A stretch of 64,000 nt of DNA from JADGHX01 sp037200125 (lineage in GTDB: Bacteria; Pseudomonadota; Gammaproteobacteria; Steroidobacterales; Steroidobacteraceae): positions 620,001 to 684,000 of the forward strand of contig JBBCGS010000006.1 in assembly GCA_037200125.1 (NCBI GenBank). Direction: 5' to 3'. The translations under genes were made by a program, and so were the position numbers. Shown here piece by piece: positions 7,734 to 16,481 of the stretch. A model generated the notes under the pieces. It was not told where the DNA came from. It saw only the letters and a list, made by a program, of their open reading frames with translations, and did no database searches. Every line of letters starts with the position of its first letter. Position 1 is the stretch's first letter.

Positions 7734-9203
7734 TCAGGCGGCAAATCTAGCCAGCCGCTCACGCGCCTTGCCGGGCGGCATCGCCTTCAGCAGAGGCGCA
7801 AGCTCCGGCCCGTGGGTGCGCCCTGTCAAGGCCAGGCGCAACGGCTTGTAGAGCGCCGCGCCCGTGCGACCGGTCGCGGCCTTCACCGCGCTCACGATCG
7901 CCGGCAAGTCGTTATCGCTGCTAGCGGCCGCCGAAGCCGCCGCCGAAAAGTAACCCGAGCCGGCGCTGCGAACCACCTGTTCGTCGTCCGCCCCGAGCGG
8001 CGGCAGGTCGCCGAACACGATCTGTGCCCAGCCCTGCGCATCTTCCGGCAGCACCACGTTGTGCATGATGGCTTCGACGAACGCGCGCGCGGCGCGCGCA
8101 TCGACCTGCGGCGGAATCACACGGCTGAGCCATTCGCGGGCGACCTCAGGGGTCAGCCGATTTACCCACTCTTTCTGCCACATGGTGAGCTGCTGCTCGT
8201 CGAACTTCGCGGGTGCGCGGCCGAGATGCGCGGTATTGAAGTGGCGCGCCATCTCCTCGAGCGTGAGGAAACCATGCTCGGGGGTGGAGTGCCCCAGCCG
8301 GAACAGATGGTTCGTGATGGCCCCCGCCGAATACCCGCGCTCGCGGTACGAGCGGATGGTCGGATCCCCGAGCCGCTTCGACAACGGCGCGCCGTCTTTG
8401 CCCACGAGCAGCGAAACGTGGCCGTACACCGGCGTGCGCAGACCCAACGCCTCCATGATCATGAGCTGACGTGGGGTATTGGTCAGGTGATCTTCACCGC
8501 GAATGACGTGCGTGACGCCCATGCGCGCATCGTCGACCGCATTCGAGAAAAAGAACGGAGCCGAGCCGTCGGCACGGCGGATGATGAAATCCCCGATGTC
8601 GTCGCTCAGGTAGCTCTGCTCGCCGTGCACGAGATCCGTGAACTGGATGCGATGGCCGAGCGGCACGCGAAAGCGCGTGGTGGGCGCGATGCCCTGCGTG
8701 CGCTTGCGCGCCAACTGCTCGGGAGTGAGATCGCGGCAGGTGCCGGCGTACCGCGGCGGCCTGCCTGCGGCGAGCTGCGTGCGGCGGGAGACTTCGATCT
8801 CCACAGCCGAGCAGAAGCAAGGGTATGTGAGACCCCTCGACGCGAGCACGTCGAAGTAGCTGAGATAGATCGGCCCGCGCTGCGACTGCCGATAGGGTCC
8901 GTATTCGTCCTCGCGATCCGGCCCCGCGTCCCAATCGATGCCGAGCCAGCGCAGGTCCCGCATCTGCTGGAGCATGTAATCGTCTTTGCTCCGCTCCTGG
9001 TCCGTATCCTCTATGCGCAGGATGAAGCGGCCGCCGAGATGGCGGGCCAGCAACGAGCTGAAGAGCGCCGTGCGCACATTGCCGAGATGCAGCTCACCGG
9101 TCGGGCTGGGCGCGAAGCGAGTGGTCGCGACGAGGCCCGGGCCGCCGCTGCCGGCGCCCGTGGGCGAACTCACTGCTTCTTTGGCTGTCGATCCGGTGGT
9201 CAT
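7734..9203 (-). CDS. gltX: Glutamyl-tRNA synthetase
   Basis: A 489-residue class I GluRS. The HIGH-type motif is PSPTGELHLGNVRTAL near residues 34-49. A Zn-binding insertion has CFC followed by YAGTC. The KMSKS-type loop is GAPLSKRLG rather than the common KLSKR. The start is the ATG at 9203; the same frame continues to 9353 but that stretch covers the promoter region of the divergent cyclophilin gene and has no family similarity. An Ala/Ser-rich insertion near residues 418-433 is probably a surface loop. I cannot tell from the sequence whether the enzyme is discriminating or also charges tRNA-Gln. Confidence 0.95.
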   Translation of the reverse strand: MTTGSTAKEAVSSPTGAGSGGPGLVATTRFAPSPTGELHLGNVRTALFSSLLARHLGGRFILRIEDTDQERSKDDYMLQQMRDLRWLGIDWDAGPDREDEYGPYRQSQRGPIYLSYFDVLASRGLTYPCFCSAVEIEVSRRTQLAAGRPPRYAGTCRDLTPEQLARKRTQGIAPTTRFRVPLGHRIQFTDLVHGEQSYLSDDIGDFIIRRADGSAPFFFSNAVDDARMGVTHVIRGEDHLTNTPRQLMIMEALGLRTPVYGHVSLLVGKDGAPLSKRLGDPTIRSYRERGYSAGAITNHLFRLGHSTPEHGFLTLEEMARHFNTAHLGRAPAKFDEQQLTMWQKEWVNRLTPEVAREWLSRVIPPQVDARAARAFVEAIMHNVVLPEDAQGWAQIVFGDLPPLGADDEQVVRSAGSGYFSAAASAAASSDNDLPAIVSAVKAATGRTGAALYKPLRLALTGRTHGPELAPLLKAMPPGKARERLARFAA

Positions 9204-9347
9204 GAAAACAACAGGGCTGGAATACCGCCTCTCCTCGTCCCCGGAGTACAGGCTCCTTGGGGGCGGCAATGGTACGGGAAGCCGGCAGGGCGGCAAAACG
9301 CTAGAATCCGCCCCGCTCTCCCGCCGGCCCGGACTAACGGAAAATTG

Positions 9348-10121
9348 ATGCATTCAGTAATTCGATTCGGCAGGGCCCGGCCCTGCCACGCTGGCCCCTC
9401 TCCGGTCGCCAGAGGGCTGCGGCAGGCACGGAGCGCCGCACTGACCGCCGTCCTGCTTTTCGGCTCGCTGGGCGCCGCCCAGGGCGCGTGGGCCGCCGAC
9501 GCCCCGCCTGCGCCCGCTGCGGCGATCCCCGTCGTCTCGGCGGTCCGGGTGACCACGAGCATGGGCACGTTCGTGATCGAGATGCAGGCCGACCGCGCGC
9601 CGCTCACGGTGCAGAACTTCGTGCGCTATGTAACAGAGGGCTTCTACACGAACACGCTGTTCCATCGCGTGGTCGGCAGCTTCGTGGTCCAGGGCGGCGG
9701 CTACGACGCGAGCACCCTGAAGCTCAAATCCACGCACGACTATGTCTTCAACGAATCGGGCAACGGCCTGCAGAACAAGCGCGGCTCGGTGGGCATGGCC
9801 CGCTCGGGTCCGCCGCACAGCGCGAACTCGCAGTTCTACGTGAACCTGGCGGACAACTCGGAGCTCGATCCGCTGCCGACGCGCTGGGGATACACCGTGT
9901 TCGGGCAGGTCATCGAGGGCATGGACGTCGTCGAGAAGATGGGTGTCGTTGCCACGGGCTCGACGGGCCCGTTCAAGTCGGAGGCGCCGCTCAAGCCCAT
10001 CGTCATCCTGAAAGTCGAGCCGCTGGGCTCCGCGGCGGAGGCCGCCGCGCCCGCAGCCACCGCGCCTGCGGCGACACCGCCTCCCCCATCCGGCGAAGGC
10101 GCGACGCCGCCGCCACAGTAA
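9348..10121 (+). CDS. Periplasmic cyclophilin-type peptidyl-prolyl cis-trans isomerase
   Basis: A 257-residue protein with a long N-region, a hydrophobic signal segment (AALTAVLLFGSLGAAQGA) and a likely cleavage near AWA|ADA. The cyclophilin domain covers about residues 65-225: MGTFVIEM, ADRAPLTVQNFVRYV, LFHRVVGSFVVQGGG (active-site Arg in FHR), then GSVGMARSGPPHSANSQFY and WGYTVFGQVIEGM. This is the short bacterial PpiA/PpiB form. A Pro/Ala-rich tail of about 35 residues follows. The same frame is open far upstream, antisense to gltX, but only this part is protein-like. lpxH follows 66 bp downstream. Confidence 0.93.
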   Translation: MHSVIRFGRARPCHAGPSPVARGLRQARSAALTAVLLFGSLGAAQGAWAADAPPAPAAAIPVVSAVRVTTSMGTFVIEMQADRAPLTVQNFVRYVTEGFYTNTLFHRVVGSFVVQGGGYDASTLKLKSTHDYVFNESGNGLQNKRGSVGMARSGPPHSANSQFYVNLADNSELDPLPTRWGYTVFGQVIEGMDVVEKMGVVATGSTGPFKSEAPLKPIVILKVEPLGSAAEAAAPAATAPAATPPPPSGEGATPPPQ

Positions 10122-10187
10122 CCGCGGACACCGAACAGGGATGATGGCGATTCGATTGGTCGTTCTCTCCGGCACGGAGCGCTGATC

Positions 10188-10910
10188 GTGTCGCGCGTCT
10201 TCGTGTCCGACGTGCATCTCGACGCGAGCGCGCCGGACGCGTCCGAACAGTTCTTCGCGTTCCTCGACACGTACGCCGCGAACGCGGAAGCGCTCTACAT
10301 CCTCGGCGATCTCTTCGAAGTCTGGGTCGGCGACGACGACCCCCATCCCGAGAAGCGGCGCGTGGTCGCCGCGCTCCGCAAGCTCACGAATAGCGGTGTC
10401 GCCTGCTTCGTCATTCACGGCAATCGCGACTTCCTGCTCGGCCGCAGGTTCTGCGACGAGGCCGGCGCGCGGCTGCTGCCGGACCCTATCGTGATCGAGC
10501 TGGATGGCGAGCGCGTGCTCGTCACGCACGGCGACGCGCTCTGCACGGACGATCACGCCTATCAGGAACTTCGCAGCAGCGTGCGAACGGCCGATTGGCA
10601 AAAGAAGTTTCTCGCGCTTCCCTTCACGGTCCGCGACAGCTTCGCGAATCAGGCGCGCAAGGGAAGCAAGGCGCACAACGCGCGCACGGCTCCGCGGATT
10701 CAGGATGTGAACCCTTCAGCCGTCGAGACCGCATTCCGCACGGCGCGCGTGCATCGGATCATCCACGGCCACACGCATCGCCCCGGCGTGCACGATACGG
10801 TGGTCGACGGCGAAGCGGCCCAGCGCATCGTGCTGGGCGCCTGGTATGAAGAAGGCAGCTATCTCGTGTACGAGAACGGCAAGTACGATCTGCGCACGTT
10901 GCCGCGCTGA
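10188..10910 (+). CDS. lpxH: UDP-2,3-diacylglucosamine diphosphatase
   Basis: A 240-residue calcineurin-like phosphoesterase that cleaves UDP-2,3-diacylglucosamine to lipid X in lipid A synthesis, at the inner face of the membrane. The metal-binding motifs are complete: FVSDVHLD (DxH), GDLFEVWVGDD (GD), HGNRDFLLG (GNHD-type), THGDALCTDD and HGHTHRPG. A GTG start at 10188 is preceded by GGAG eight bases upstream. The linkage with the cyclophilin gene is the same as the ppiB-lpxH order in many gammaproteobacteria. Confidence 0.96.
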   Translation: MSRVFVSDVHLDASAPDASEQFFAFLDTYAANAEALYILGDLFEVWVGDDDPHPEKRRVVAALRKLTNSGVACFVIHGNRDFLLGRRFCDEAGARLLPDPIVIELDGERVLVTHGDALCTDDHAYQELRSSVRTADWQKKFLALPFTVRDSFANQARKGSKAHNARTAPRIQDVNPSAVETAFRTARVHRIIHGHTHRPGVHDTVVDGEAAQRIVLGAWYEEGSYLVYENGKYDLRTLPR

Positions 10911-10968
10911 GCGGCGACCACGATGCGCGCGAGCGGCGAATCGTCGAGCGCACGCGCGGGTGGAAATC

Positions 10969-11574
10969 TCAAGCCGGAGTGCCGGAATGAAAGCGGAAGG
11001 CGTCGTCCGCCGAGGTCGCAAGCTCCGCTTCGCGTTCCGCGATGGACGTCAGGCGGCGTTCGGATTCGGACTTGCCCTTCGACCCATCCAGGTCGTGGGC
11101 GAGATTCAGGTACAGCTCGAAGTGACGCGCTTCGGAGCGTTCCAGCGTCGTGTAGAAATCCGCGAGCGGCTGCTGCAGACGCGGCGCAAGCAAACGGAAA
11201 CGCTCGGCCGAGCGCGCTTCGATCAGCGCGCCGATGAGCAGCAGATCCAGTTTGCGGCCGGGGTCGGCGGTGCGCATCGTCGCGCGCAGGCCCGCGCCGT
11301 AGCGGCCCGGTTTCTGCCGGATGTACGGCACAGCCAGCGTTTCCATCATGCGCTGGACCTGCTCGAAGTGGCGTAACTCCTCACGCGCAAGGCGCGACAG
11401 CGCCGCCGAGAGCTTGCGATCTTCGGGATACGCGAACATCAACGCGAGCGCGGTCGATGCCGCTTTCTTCTCGCAGTTGGCGTGGTCGACGAGCAATTCC
11501 TTCCAGTGCTCGACGGCATGGTCGACCCATGCGGCGGGTGTAGCGGAAAGCAGAATGGTGTCGACGGTGTTCAC
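10969..11574 (-). CDS. miaE: tRNA 2-methylthio-N6-isopentenyladenosine hydroxylase
   Basis: About 201 residues of a ferritin-like diiron hydroxylase that hydroxylates ms2i6A at position 37 of tRNAs. The iron ligands are visible as KELLVDHANCEKKAA, the EELRHFEQV helix (ExxH), IEARSAERF and ERSEARHFELY (ExxH). I placed the start at the GTG at 11574, because the frame further upstream overlaps the kinase gene and is Arg-rich shadow; start confidence is modest. It is the last gene of the minus-strand run and converges on lpxH with 58 bp between the stops. Confidence 0.9.
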   Translation of the reverse strand: MNTVDTILLSATPAAWVDHAVEHWKELLVDHANCEKKAASTALALMFAYPEDRKLSAALSRLAREELRHFEQVQRMMETLAVPYIRQKPGRYGAGLRATMRTADPGRKLDLLLIGALIEARSAERFRLLAPRLQQPLADFYTTLERSEARHFELYLNLAHDLDGSKGKSESERRLTSIAEREAELATSADDAFRFHSGTPA

Positions 11575-11602
11575 AGCGGACTCGAGCTCGATCGCGACGA
11601 TC

Positions 11603-12847
11603 CTACGCCGCGAGCTCCTCGGCAAGGTGCTCGCGCGCAGCGGCGCGGATCGCCTCGACGGCCGCGGACGCATCAGGATATCGCTCGTCCGGCGTCTTGC
11701 CGAGCAGCGTCGACACGAGCGGCTGGAACATTGCCACGTGCTCCGGCAACGCCGGAATCGGCGACTTGCGGTGCTTGTAGATGATCGCCATGGGGTTGTC
11801 GGACTGGAACGGCTTCTCCCGCGCCAGCATCTCGAACAGCATCACGCCGAGGCTGTAAAGATCGCTGCGCGCGTCGATGTCTTCGCCGTGCCCCTGCTCC
11901 GGGCTCATGTAGTGGGGCGTGCCGAAGATGGCCCCGTGATCGGTCACTTCCATGGCCAGCGACGCATCCTTCGCAAGGCCGAAGTCGATGAGCGCAACGG
12001 AGCCATCATCGCGGAGCATGACGTTGCCCGGCTTCAGGTCCCGATGTAGCACTCCCGCCTGATGAATGGCGTCGAGCGCGCGCGCGATCTCGAGCGTGAT
12101 GCGCAAGGCTTCGCGAGGCGCCAGTTCCAGGCGCATCCGCCGGCGCAGGTCGCCCGCGCGGAAATATTCCATCACCAGGTAGGCGTGCTGGTCGCTCACG
12201 CCGAGGTCATAAAGACGCACCACGCCCGGGTGGCGAATGCGCTGGACGATTTCGTATTCCTGCAGGAAGCGACGGAACGATGAATCGAGCTCGTTCTCCA
12301 CGCGCTGATCGCGCGCGACTTTGAGCACCACTAGCGCGCCCGCCTGTTCGCTCTCCGCGAGATACAGCTCCGACACAGGCCCGGCCGCGAGCCGACGCAC
12401 GCGCCGGTAACCTCGAATGAACGCTTCACCAAAGCGCTGCGCTTCCTTCGCTCCATCGGATACGCGCCAGTCGGCGCGCGCCTGCATCTGCTTGCCGGCC
12501 GCAGTGGCAAATGCATCGAGCAACCGGTTGTGATCGATCTTCGACTTGCTGAGCGCGGCGTGCGCGCCGTGCTCGAGGGCACTCTTCGATTCGGCGTCGT
12601 CGGGCCGCTCGCTGAGGAAGATGACCGGTGCGAATCCTGAGCGCGCCGCCAGGTCTTTCACCCAGTCGATGCCCCGCCCGCCCGGCCATTCGTACGACAC
12701 GATCACCGCGTCGAAACCCTGCGCCGCGTATTCGGGCGCCGGCAGTGGATGCAGCACCGGGCTCGATACGACGAGCTCCGCATCGGGCCAGCGGCACGTC
12801 AGGTGATGTCGGATCAACGCGCAGTACCGCGCGTCGTCTTCGATCAT
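11603..12847 (-). CDS. Pseudo-receiver/serine-threonine kinase fusion
   Basis: A 414-residue cytoplasmic protein. Residues 1-120 have a response-regulator receiver fold: acidic pair D4-D5 (MIEDDARY), a switch Ser in IFLSERPD and a conserved-position Lys in AALSKSKI. The phosphoacceptor position in DAVIVSYEWPGG is Ser51 where Asp is expected, so ordinary phosphotransfer is unlikely. Residues about 150-400 form a Hanks-type kinase: Lys in VVLKVARD, HRDLKPGN, DFGLAKD and GTPHYMSPEQ. The start ATG at 12847 overlaps the glycerate kinase stop as TGATG, so the two genes are coupled. No transmembrane segment. What it senses is unknown. Confidence 0.85.
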   Translation of the reverse strand: MIEDDARYCALIRHHLTCRWPDAELVVSSPVLHPLPAPEYAAQGFDAVIVSYEWPGGRGIDWVKDLAARSGFAPVIFLSERPDDAESKSALEHGAHAALSKSKIDHNRLLDAFATAAGKQMQARADWRVSDGAKEAQRFGEAFIRGYRRVRRLAAGPVSELYLAESEQAGALVVLKVARDQRVENELDSSFRRFLQEYEIVQRIRHPGVVRLYDLGVSDQHAYLVMEYFRAGDLRRRMRLELAPREALRITLEIARALDAIHQAGVLHRDLKPGNVMLRDDGSVALIDFGLAKDASLAMEVTDHGAIFGTPHYMSPEQGHGEDIDARSDLYSLGVMLFEMLAREKPFQSDNPMAIIYKHRKSPIPALPEHVAMFQPLVSTLLGKTPDERYPDASAAVEAIRAAAREHLAEELAA

Positions 12848-14160
12848 CAGGAGGCGCAAGGGAGCCCCGCCGCGGCATCTCGCGCGAGCTTCAGGCCGAT
12901 GACGATATCGCCGACATTCGTCCCTGTCGGCCCGGTGTGGATGAGATCGCCCGCCGCGGCGAGCGCCGTGCCGGAGTCCGCCTTCTTCAGGCTCTCCTGC
13001 ACATCGAGCTCGGACAGCGCGACGCGCGAACAGGTTTCGCCGTCGACCAGCGCGCCGGCATCGGAGGTCACGCCATCCGTGCCGTCGGTGCCGGCGACGA
13101 GCAGAAGCAGGTTCTCGTGGCCTGCGATGATGCGAGCGGCCGCGAGCGCGAGATGCTGATTGCGCCCCCCGCGCCCCGGATTCTCCGGCAGCTGCACGGT
13201 GGATTCGCCGCCCCACACGCAGAGCTGGCTCGCGCTCATGTGCAGCTCATGCGAAAAGCGCACGGCAAGCCGCTCCGCCGAACCGTCGAAGATGCGCGAG
13301 TCGCGCCAGGGCGCGAGGCCGCACTTGTACGCTTCGGTGACGACCCGCTCCATCGCGTGATCGATGGAGGCGACGATGGTCCGCTCGATGCGATCGCCCT
13401 GGTCGTCGCTGTGGCCGCCCGGGCCCATGAGCCCGGAACCGATGACGGCGGGGTCATGACCCGGCACGTCCGAGATGAACAGCGCCTTCGCCGTGCCGCT
13501 GCCCGAAAGCTTCGCGGACACCCGCGCGGCGAGACGCCCGCCCTTGATCCGCGAGAGCTTCGAGCGCTGGGCATTCAGCTCCACGATGGTCATGCCGCTC
13601 GCGAGGCCGCGGGCGTTGAGCGCGGTGAGCTGCTCGAACGTCGCGCCGGGCGCGAGCGACTCGACGAGGCTCGAGGCGCCGCCGGAAATCAGGAACAGCA
13701 CATCGGTGTCGGGGGGAATTTCATCGACCCACTGAATCAGCCGATCGCCCGCCGCGAGCGAGCGCTCGTCGGGCATCGGGTGCGAGCTCTCCAGAACTTC
13801 CACATTCGGCAACCCGTAGCACTGGGGCGCGACATGGTCGTCTTTCGTGACCAGGATCGCGCGCGCGAGCGTGTCGCCGAGGGCATCGTGCGCTCCCAGC
13901 AGCATGGCGCTGGCGGCTTTGCCGACCGCGGCGACCCAGACGGCTCGGCCAAGCGTGGCGGGGCTGGTACCCGCGGCGGCGTCCGCGGCCGCGCGCTCGC
14001 GCAACGCGTTCCGCACGCATAGCCGGCCGTCGACGCTTTCGAGCGCCGAACGAAATAGATCGAGCAGGATCCTCCGGCGCGGATCGTCGCGCCCGGAGGC
14101 GGGTTCGACTATTCGATTCGGCACGAGGGGTTGATTCGGCACGGGTGCGAATGCTGCCAC
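12847..14160 (-). CDS. Glycerate 2-kinase (GckA/TtuD, MOFRL family)
   Basis: A 437-residue protein that would phosphorylate glycerate in glyoxylate, tartrate or serine-related metabolism. Family motifs include VAAVGKAASAML, SSHPMPDE, FLISGGASSL, NARGLASGMTIVELNAQRSKLSRIKGG, then the MOFRL domain with GGESTVQLPENPGRGGRNQHLAL and VAGTDGTDGVTSDAGALVD, and the C-terminal HTGPTGTNVGDIV. The start is a GTG at 14160; the first 25 residues look unstructured, so a later start is possible. It lies between purF and the kinase gene, with a one-base overlap with the latter. Confidence 0.92.
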   Translation of the reverse strand: MAAFAPVPNQPLVPNRIVEPASGRDDPRRRILLDLFRSALESVDGRLCVRNALRERAAADAAAGTSPATLGRAVWVAAVGKAASAMLLGAHDALGDTLARAILVTKDDHVAPQCYGLPNVEVLESSHPMPDERSLAAGDRLIQWVDEIPPDTDVLFLISGGASSLVESLAPGATFEQLTALNARGLASGMTIVELNAQRSKLSRIKGGRLAARVSAKLSGSGTAKALFISDVPGHDPAVIGSGLMGPGGHSDDQGDRIERTIVASIDHAMERVVTEAYKCGLAPWRDSRIFDGSAERLAVRFSHELHMSASQLCVWGGESTVQLPENPGRGGRNQHLALAAARIIAGHENLLLLVAGTDGTDGVTSDAGALVDGETCSRVALSELDVQESLKKADSGTALAAAGDLIHTGPTGTNVGDIVIGLKLARDAAAGLPCAS

Positions 14161-14198
14161 GATGTGAGTGCAATCGCGATGAATTCTCGGAAGCGAAA

Positions 14199-14229
14199 GC
14201 CCTCAATCGCCGGGCGGCCCAGAGGGCGA
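14199..14229. repeat. Partial copy of a dispersed intergenic repeat
   Basis: Bases from about 14199 contain CCCTCAATCGCCGGGCGG, the same core found at 48053, 57423 and, inverted, at 57536 and 63880. This copy is a single arm without the tandem core. It sits in the 79-bp spacer between purF and the glycerate kinase gene. Confidence 0.75.
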
Positions 14230-14239
14230 CAACGCCGCC

Positions 14240-15749
14240 TCAGTTCTTGCGAACGACCTTCAGCGGGGTACGGCCCTCACGGCGAAGCGTCTTGGCTTCG
14301 TCGGAACGCTCGCTCTGCAGCCGTTCGAGGTACTCCGGCGTGACATCGCCAGTGACGTATTCGCCGGAGAAACACGAGGTGTCGAACTCCGTCACCTGCG
14401 CGTCATCGTGGCGGCAGGCGGCGACGAGATCGTCCAGGTCCTGGTACACGAGCCAGTCCGCACCGATGAGCTTGGCCACTTCTTCGTCCGTGCGGCCCGA
14501 GGCCACGAGCTCACTCGCATTCGGCATGTCGATGCCATACACGTTCGGGAAGCGCACCGGCGGCGCCGCCGAGGCGAAGTAAACCTTGCGCGCACCGGCT
14601 TCGCGCGCGAGATCGATGATCTGCGCCGAGGTGGTGCCGCGAACGATCGAGTCATCCACCAGCAGCACGTTCTTGCCGCGGAACTCGAGGTCGATGGCGT
14701 TCAGCTTGCGGCGCACGGATTTCTCCCGCTGCTGCTGCCCCGGCATGATGAACGTGCGGCCGATATAGCGGTTCTTGATGAAGCCTTCGCGATACTTGAG
14801 CCCGAGGCGCTGCGCGAGCTGGAGCGCGCTCGTGCGGCTCGTATCCGGAATGGGGATGACGACGTCGATGTCCTTGTTGAACCCCTGCCGCTCGATCTTC
14901 TCCGCGAGCTTGTCGCCCATGCGCATGCGCGCGCGATACACGGAGATGTTGTCCATGATCGAGTCGGGACGCGCGAAGTACACGTACTCGAAGATGCACG
15001 GCGTCTGGCGCACCGTCGCCACGAGCTGCTGCGAGAACAGGCGCCCCCTGCTCGTCGATGAACACCGCCTCACCCGGGCCGATGTCGCGGATAAACTTGA
15101 AGCCATTGCCCGTGAGCGCAACGCTCTCGGAAGCCAGCATCCACTCGGGATGCTTGTTCGAATCCTTGCGGCCCAGCACGAGCGGCCGAATGCCGTTCGG
15201 ATCGCGGAAGCCGAGGATGCCGTGGCCGATGACCATCGCCACCACCGCATAACCGCCGCGGCAGCGCCGATACACCGCATTCAACGCGGCGAAGATGTCG
15301 CCCGGCGTCACGCGCGGCGTGCCCACGCGCTGCAGTTCCGACGCAAACACGTTGAGCAGCACTTCGGAGTCGGAGGTGCTGTTGAGGTGCCGGCGATCCT
15401 CGCGAATGATCACTTCCGCGAGCTCGCGGGCGTTCGTGAGGTTGCCGTTGTGGGCGAGCACGATGCCGTACGGCGCGTTCACGTAGAACGGCTGCGCTTC
15501 GCTGATGCCATCGCACCCGGCCGTGGGGTAGCGCACGTGGCCGATGCCCACGTTGCCCCGCAGCTCGAGCATGTGATCCTGGCTGAAGACGTCACGGACG
15601 AGGCCGCTGCCCTTGTGCGCGCACAGCTCGCCCTCGGTGGACGTGGCAATGCCCGCCGCGTCCTGGCCGCGATGCTGGAGCATGGTGAGCGCATCGTAGA
15701 GCCGTTGATTGACCGGCGAGGTACCCACGACTCCGACTATTCCGCACAT
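14240..15749 (-). pseudogene. purF: Amidophosphoribosyltransferase, interrupted by a one-base frameshift
   Basis: PurF catalyses the first committed step of purine synthesis. The N-terminal frame (15749 to about 15045) starts with the nucleophile Cys2 (MCGIVGVVG) and has QHRGQDAAGI, RYPTAG, AHNGNLTN and RDPNGIRPLVLG. The C-terminal frame carries YVYFARPDSIMDN, the PRPP-binding LVDDSIVRGTT, and FPNVYGIDMP. The two halves are complete but in different frames. The break is at the G run of five on the coding strand (15048-15044); removing one G restores EQGRLFSQQL and a normal length of about 502 residues. Because the gene is a core one, a sequencing or assembly error is the likeliest cause. Confidence 0.93.
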
Positions 15750-15779
15750 GTGAACATCCTCAGGGCTGCGCGCCCCGCC

Positions 15780-16262
15780 TCAACCGTGTCGCTCGATCTG
15801 CTCACCCACGATGGCGCGCAGCGCGTTCGCGACGCCCTCACCGTAGGGCATGAGCTTCGAGCCCTGCCACCAACTCTCGCCATCGAGCCGCAACAGCTGC
15901 CCCAGGATGACGAACACACCAAGCATCAGGACCCCGCGCAGCAGGCCGAACAGGAAGCCGAGGAATCGGTCCATGCCGCTGAACAGCGAGAGTCGAACGA
16001 AATAGGAGAGCAGCGCGGCGACGGCCATGCCGGCGAGCAGCACGAGGAAGAAGATGATCGCGCGCGCCGCCCAGATGCTGACCGGCTCGCTCTTGAGCAG
16101 GCCGCCGAGGTGCGGGGCCAGCTTGTCCGCAAACGTCCAGGCGAGAAAGATGGCGACGATCAGCGCGATGACCGCGACGGCTTCGCGCAGGAATCCGCGC
16201 ACTGCACCGATGATCGCGGAGAGTAGGACGGCAAGAATTACGAGGTAGTCGGCAAGGTTCAT
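15780..16262 (-). CDS. cvpA: CvpA family membrane protein
   Basis: A 160-residue protein with four predicted transmembrane helices (about residues 5-24, 26-47, 62-85 and 100-125) and the family motif SAIIGAVRGFLREAV near the N-terminus. CvpA proteins are linked to colicin V production and envelope stress tolerance, and the gene is regularly placed upstream of purF as here, 30 bp away. The start is the ATG at 16262; the frame extends further but upstream residues are not protein-like. Confidence 0.93.
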   Translation of the reverse strand: MNLADYLVILAVLLSAIIGAVRGFLREAVAVIALIVAIFLAWTFADKLAPHLGGLLKSEPVSIWAARAIIFFLVLLAGMAVAALLSYFVRLSLFSGMDRFLGFLFGLLRGVLMLGVFVILGQLLRLDGESWWQGSKLMPYGEGVANALRAIVGEQIERHG

Positions 16263-16481
16263 CGGCACCCGCGCACTTCCGCTCGCGCCAGGTCTGCGCG
16301 CGGCGCGGATTGTACAAGAGCCCTCGCAAACAATGGGCCGGCGAAGGGCGGAAATTTGACAAAGACAGGCCACGTGGTGGGCCGGGCTCGCGTGATTGTG
16401 ACGCCGTCGTAGATATGCGATGCGTACTTGTACGCACGCGGCGCCCGTGGCGCCAAAACGAGCCGCCTGGATCCGTTTTGT

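Noticed and set aside
7734..9203. GltX loop PLSKR as a sign of inactivity
   Set aside because: The second Lys and overall motif order are kept, and related GluRS proteins vary at this position; it is more likely a normal variant.
7662..9347. Very long plus-strand frame running into the cyclophilin gene
   Set aside because: It is antisense to gltX and Arg/His-rich in composition; only the part from 9348 resembles a protein family.
12628..14022. 464-codon plus-strand frame
   Set aside because: Antisense to glycerate kinase and the receiver kinase, both of which have clear motifs.
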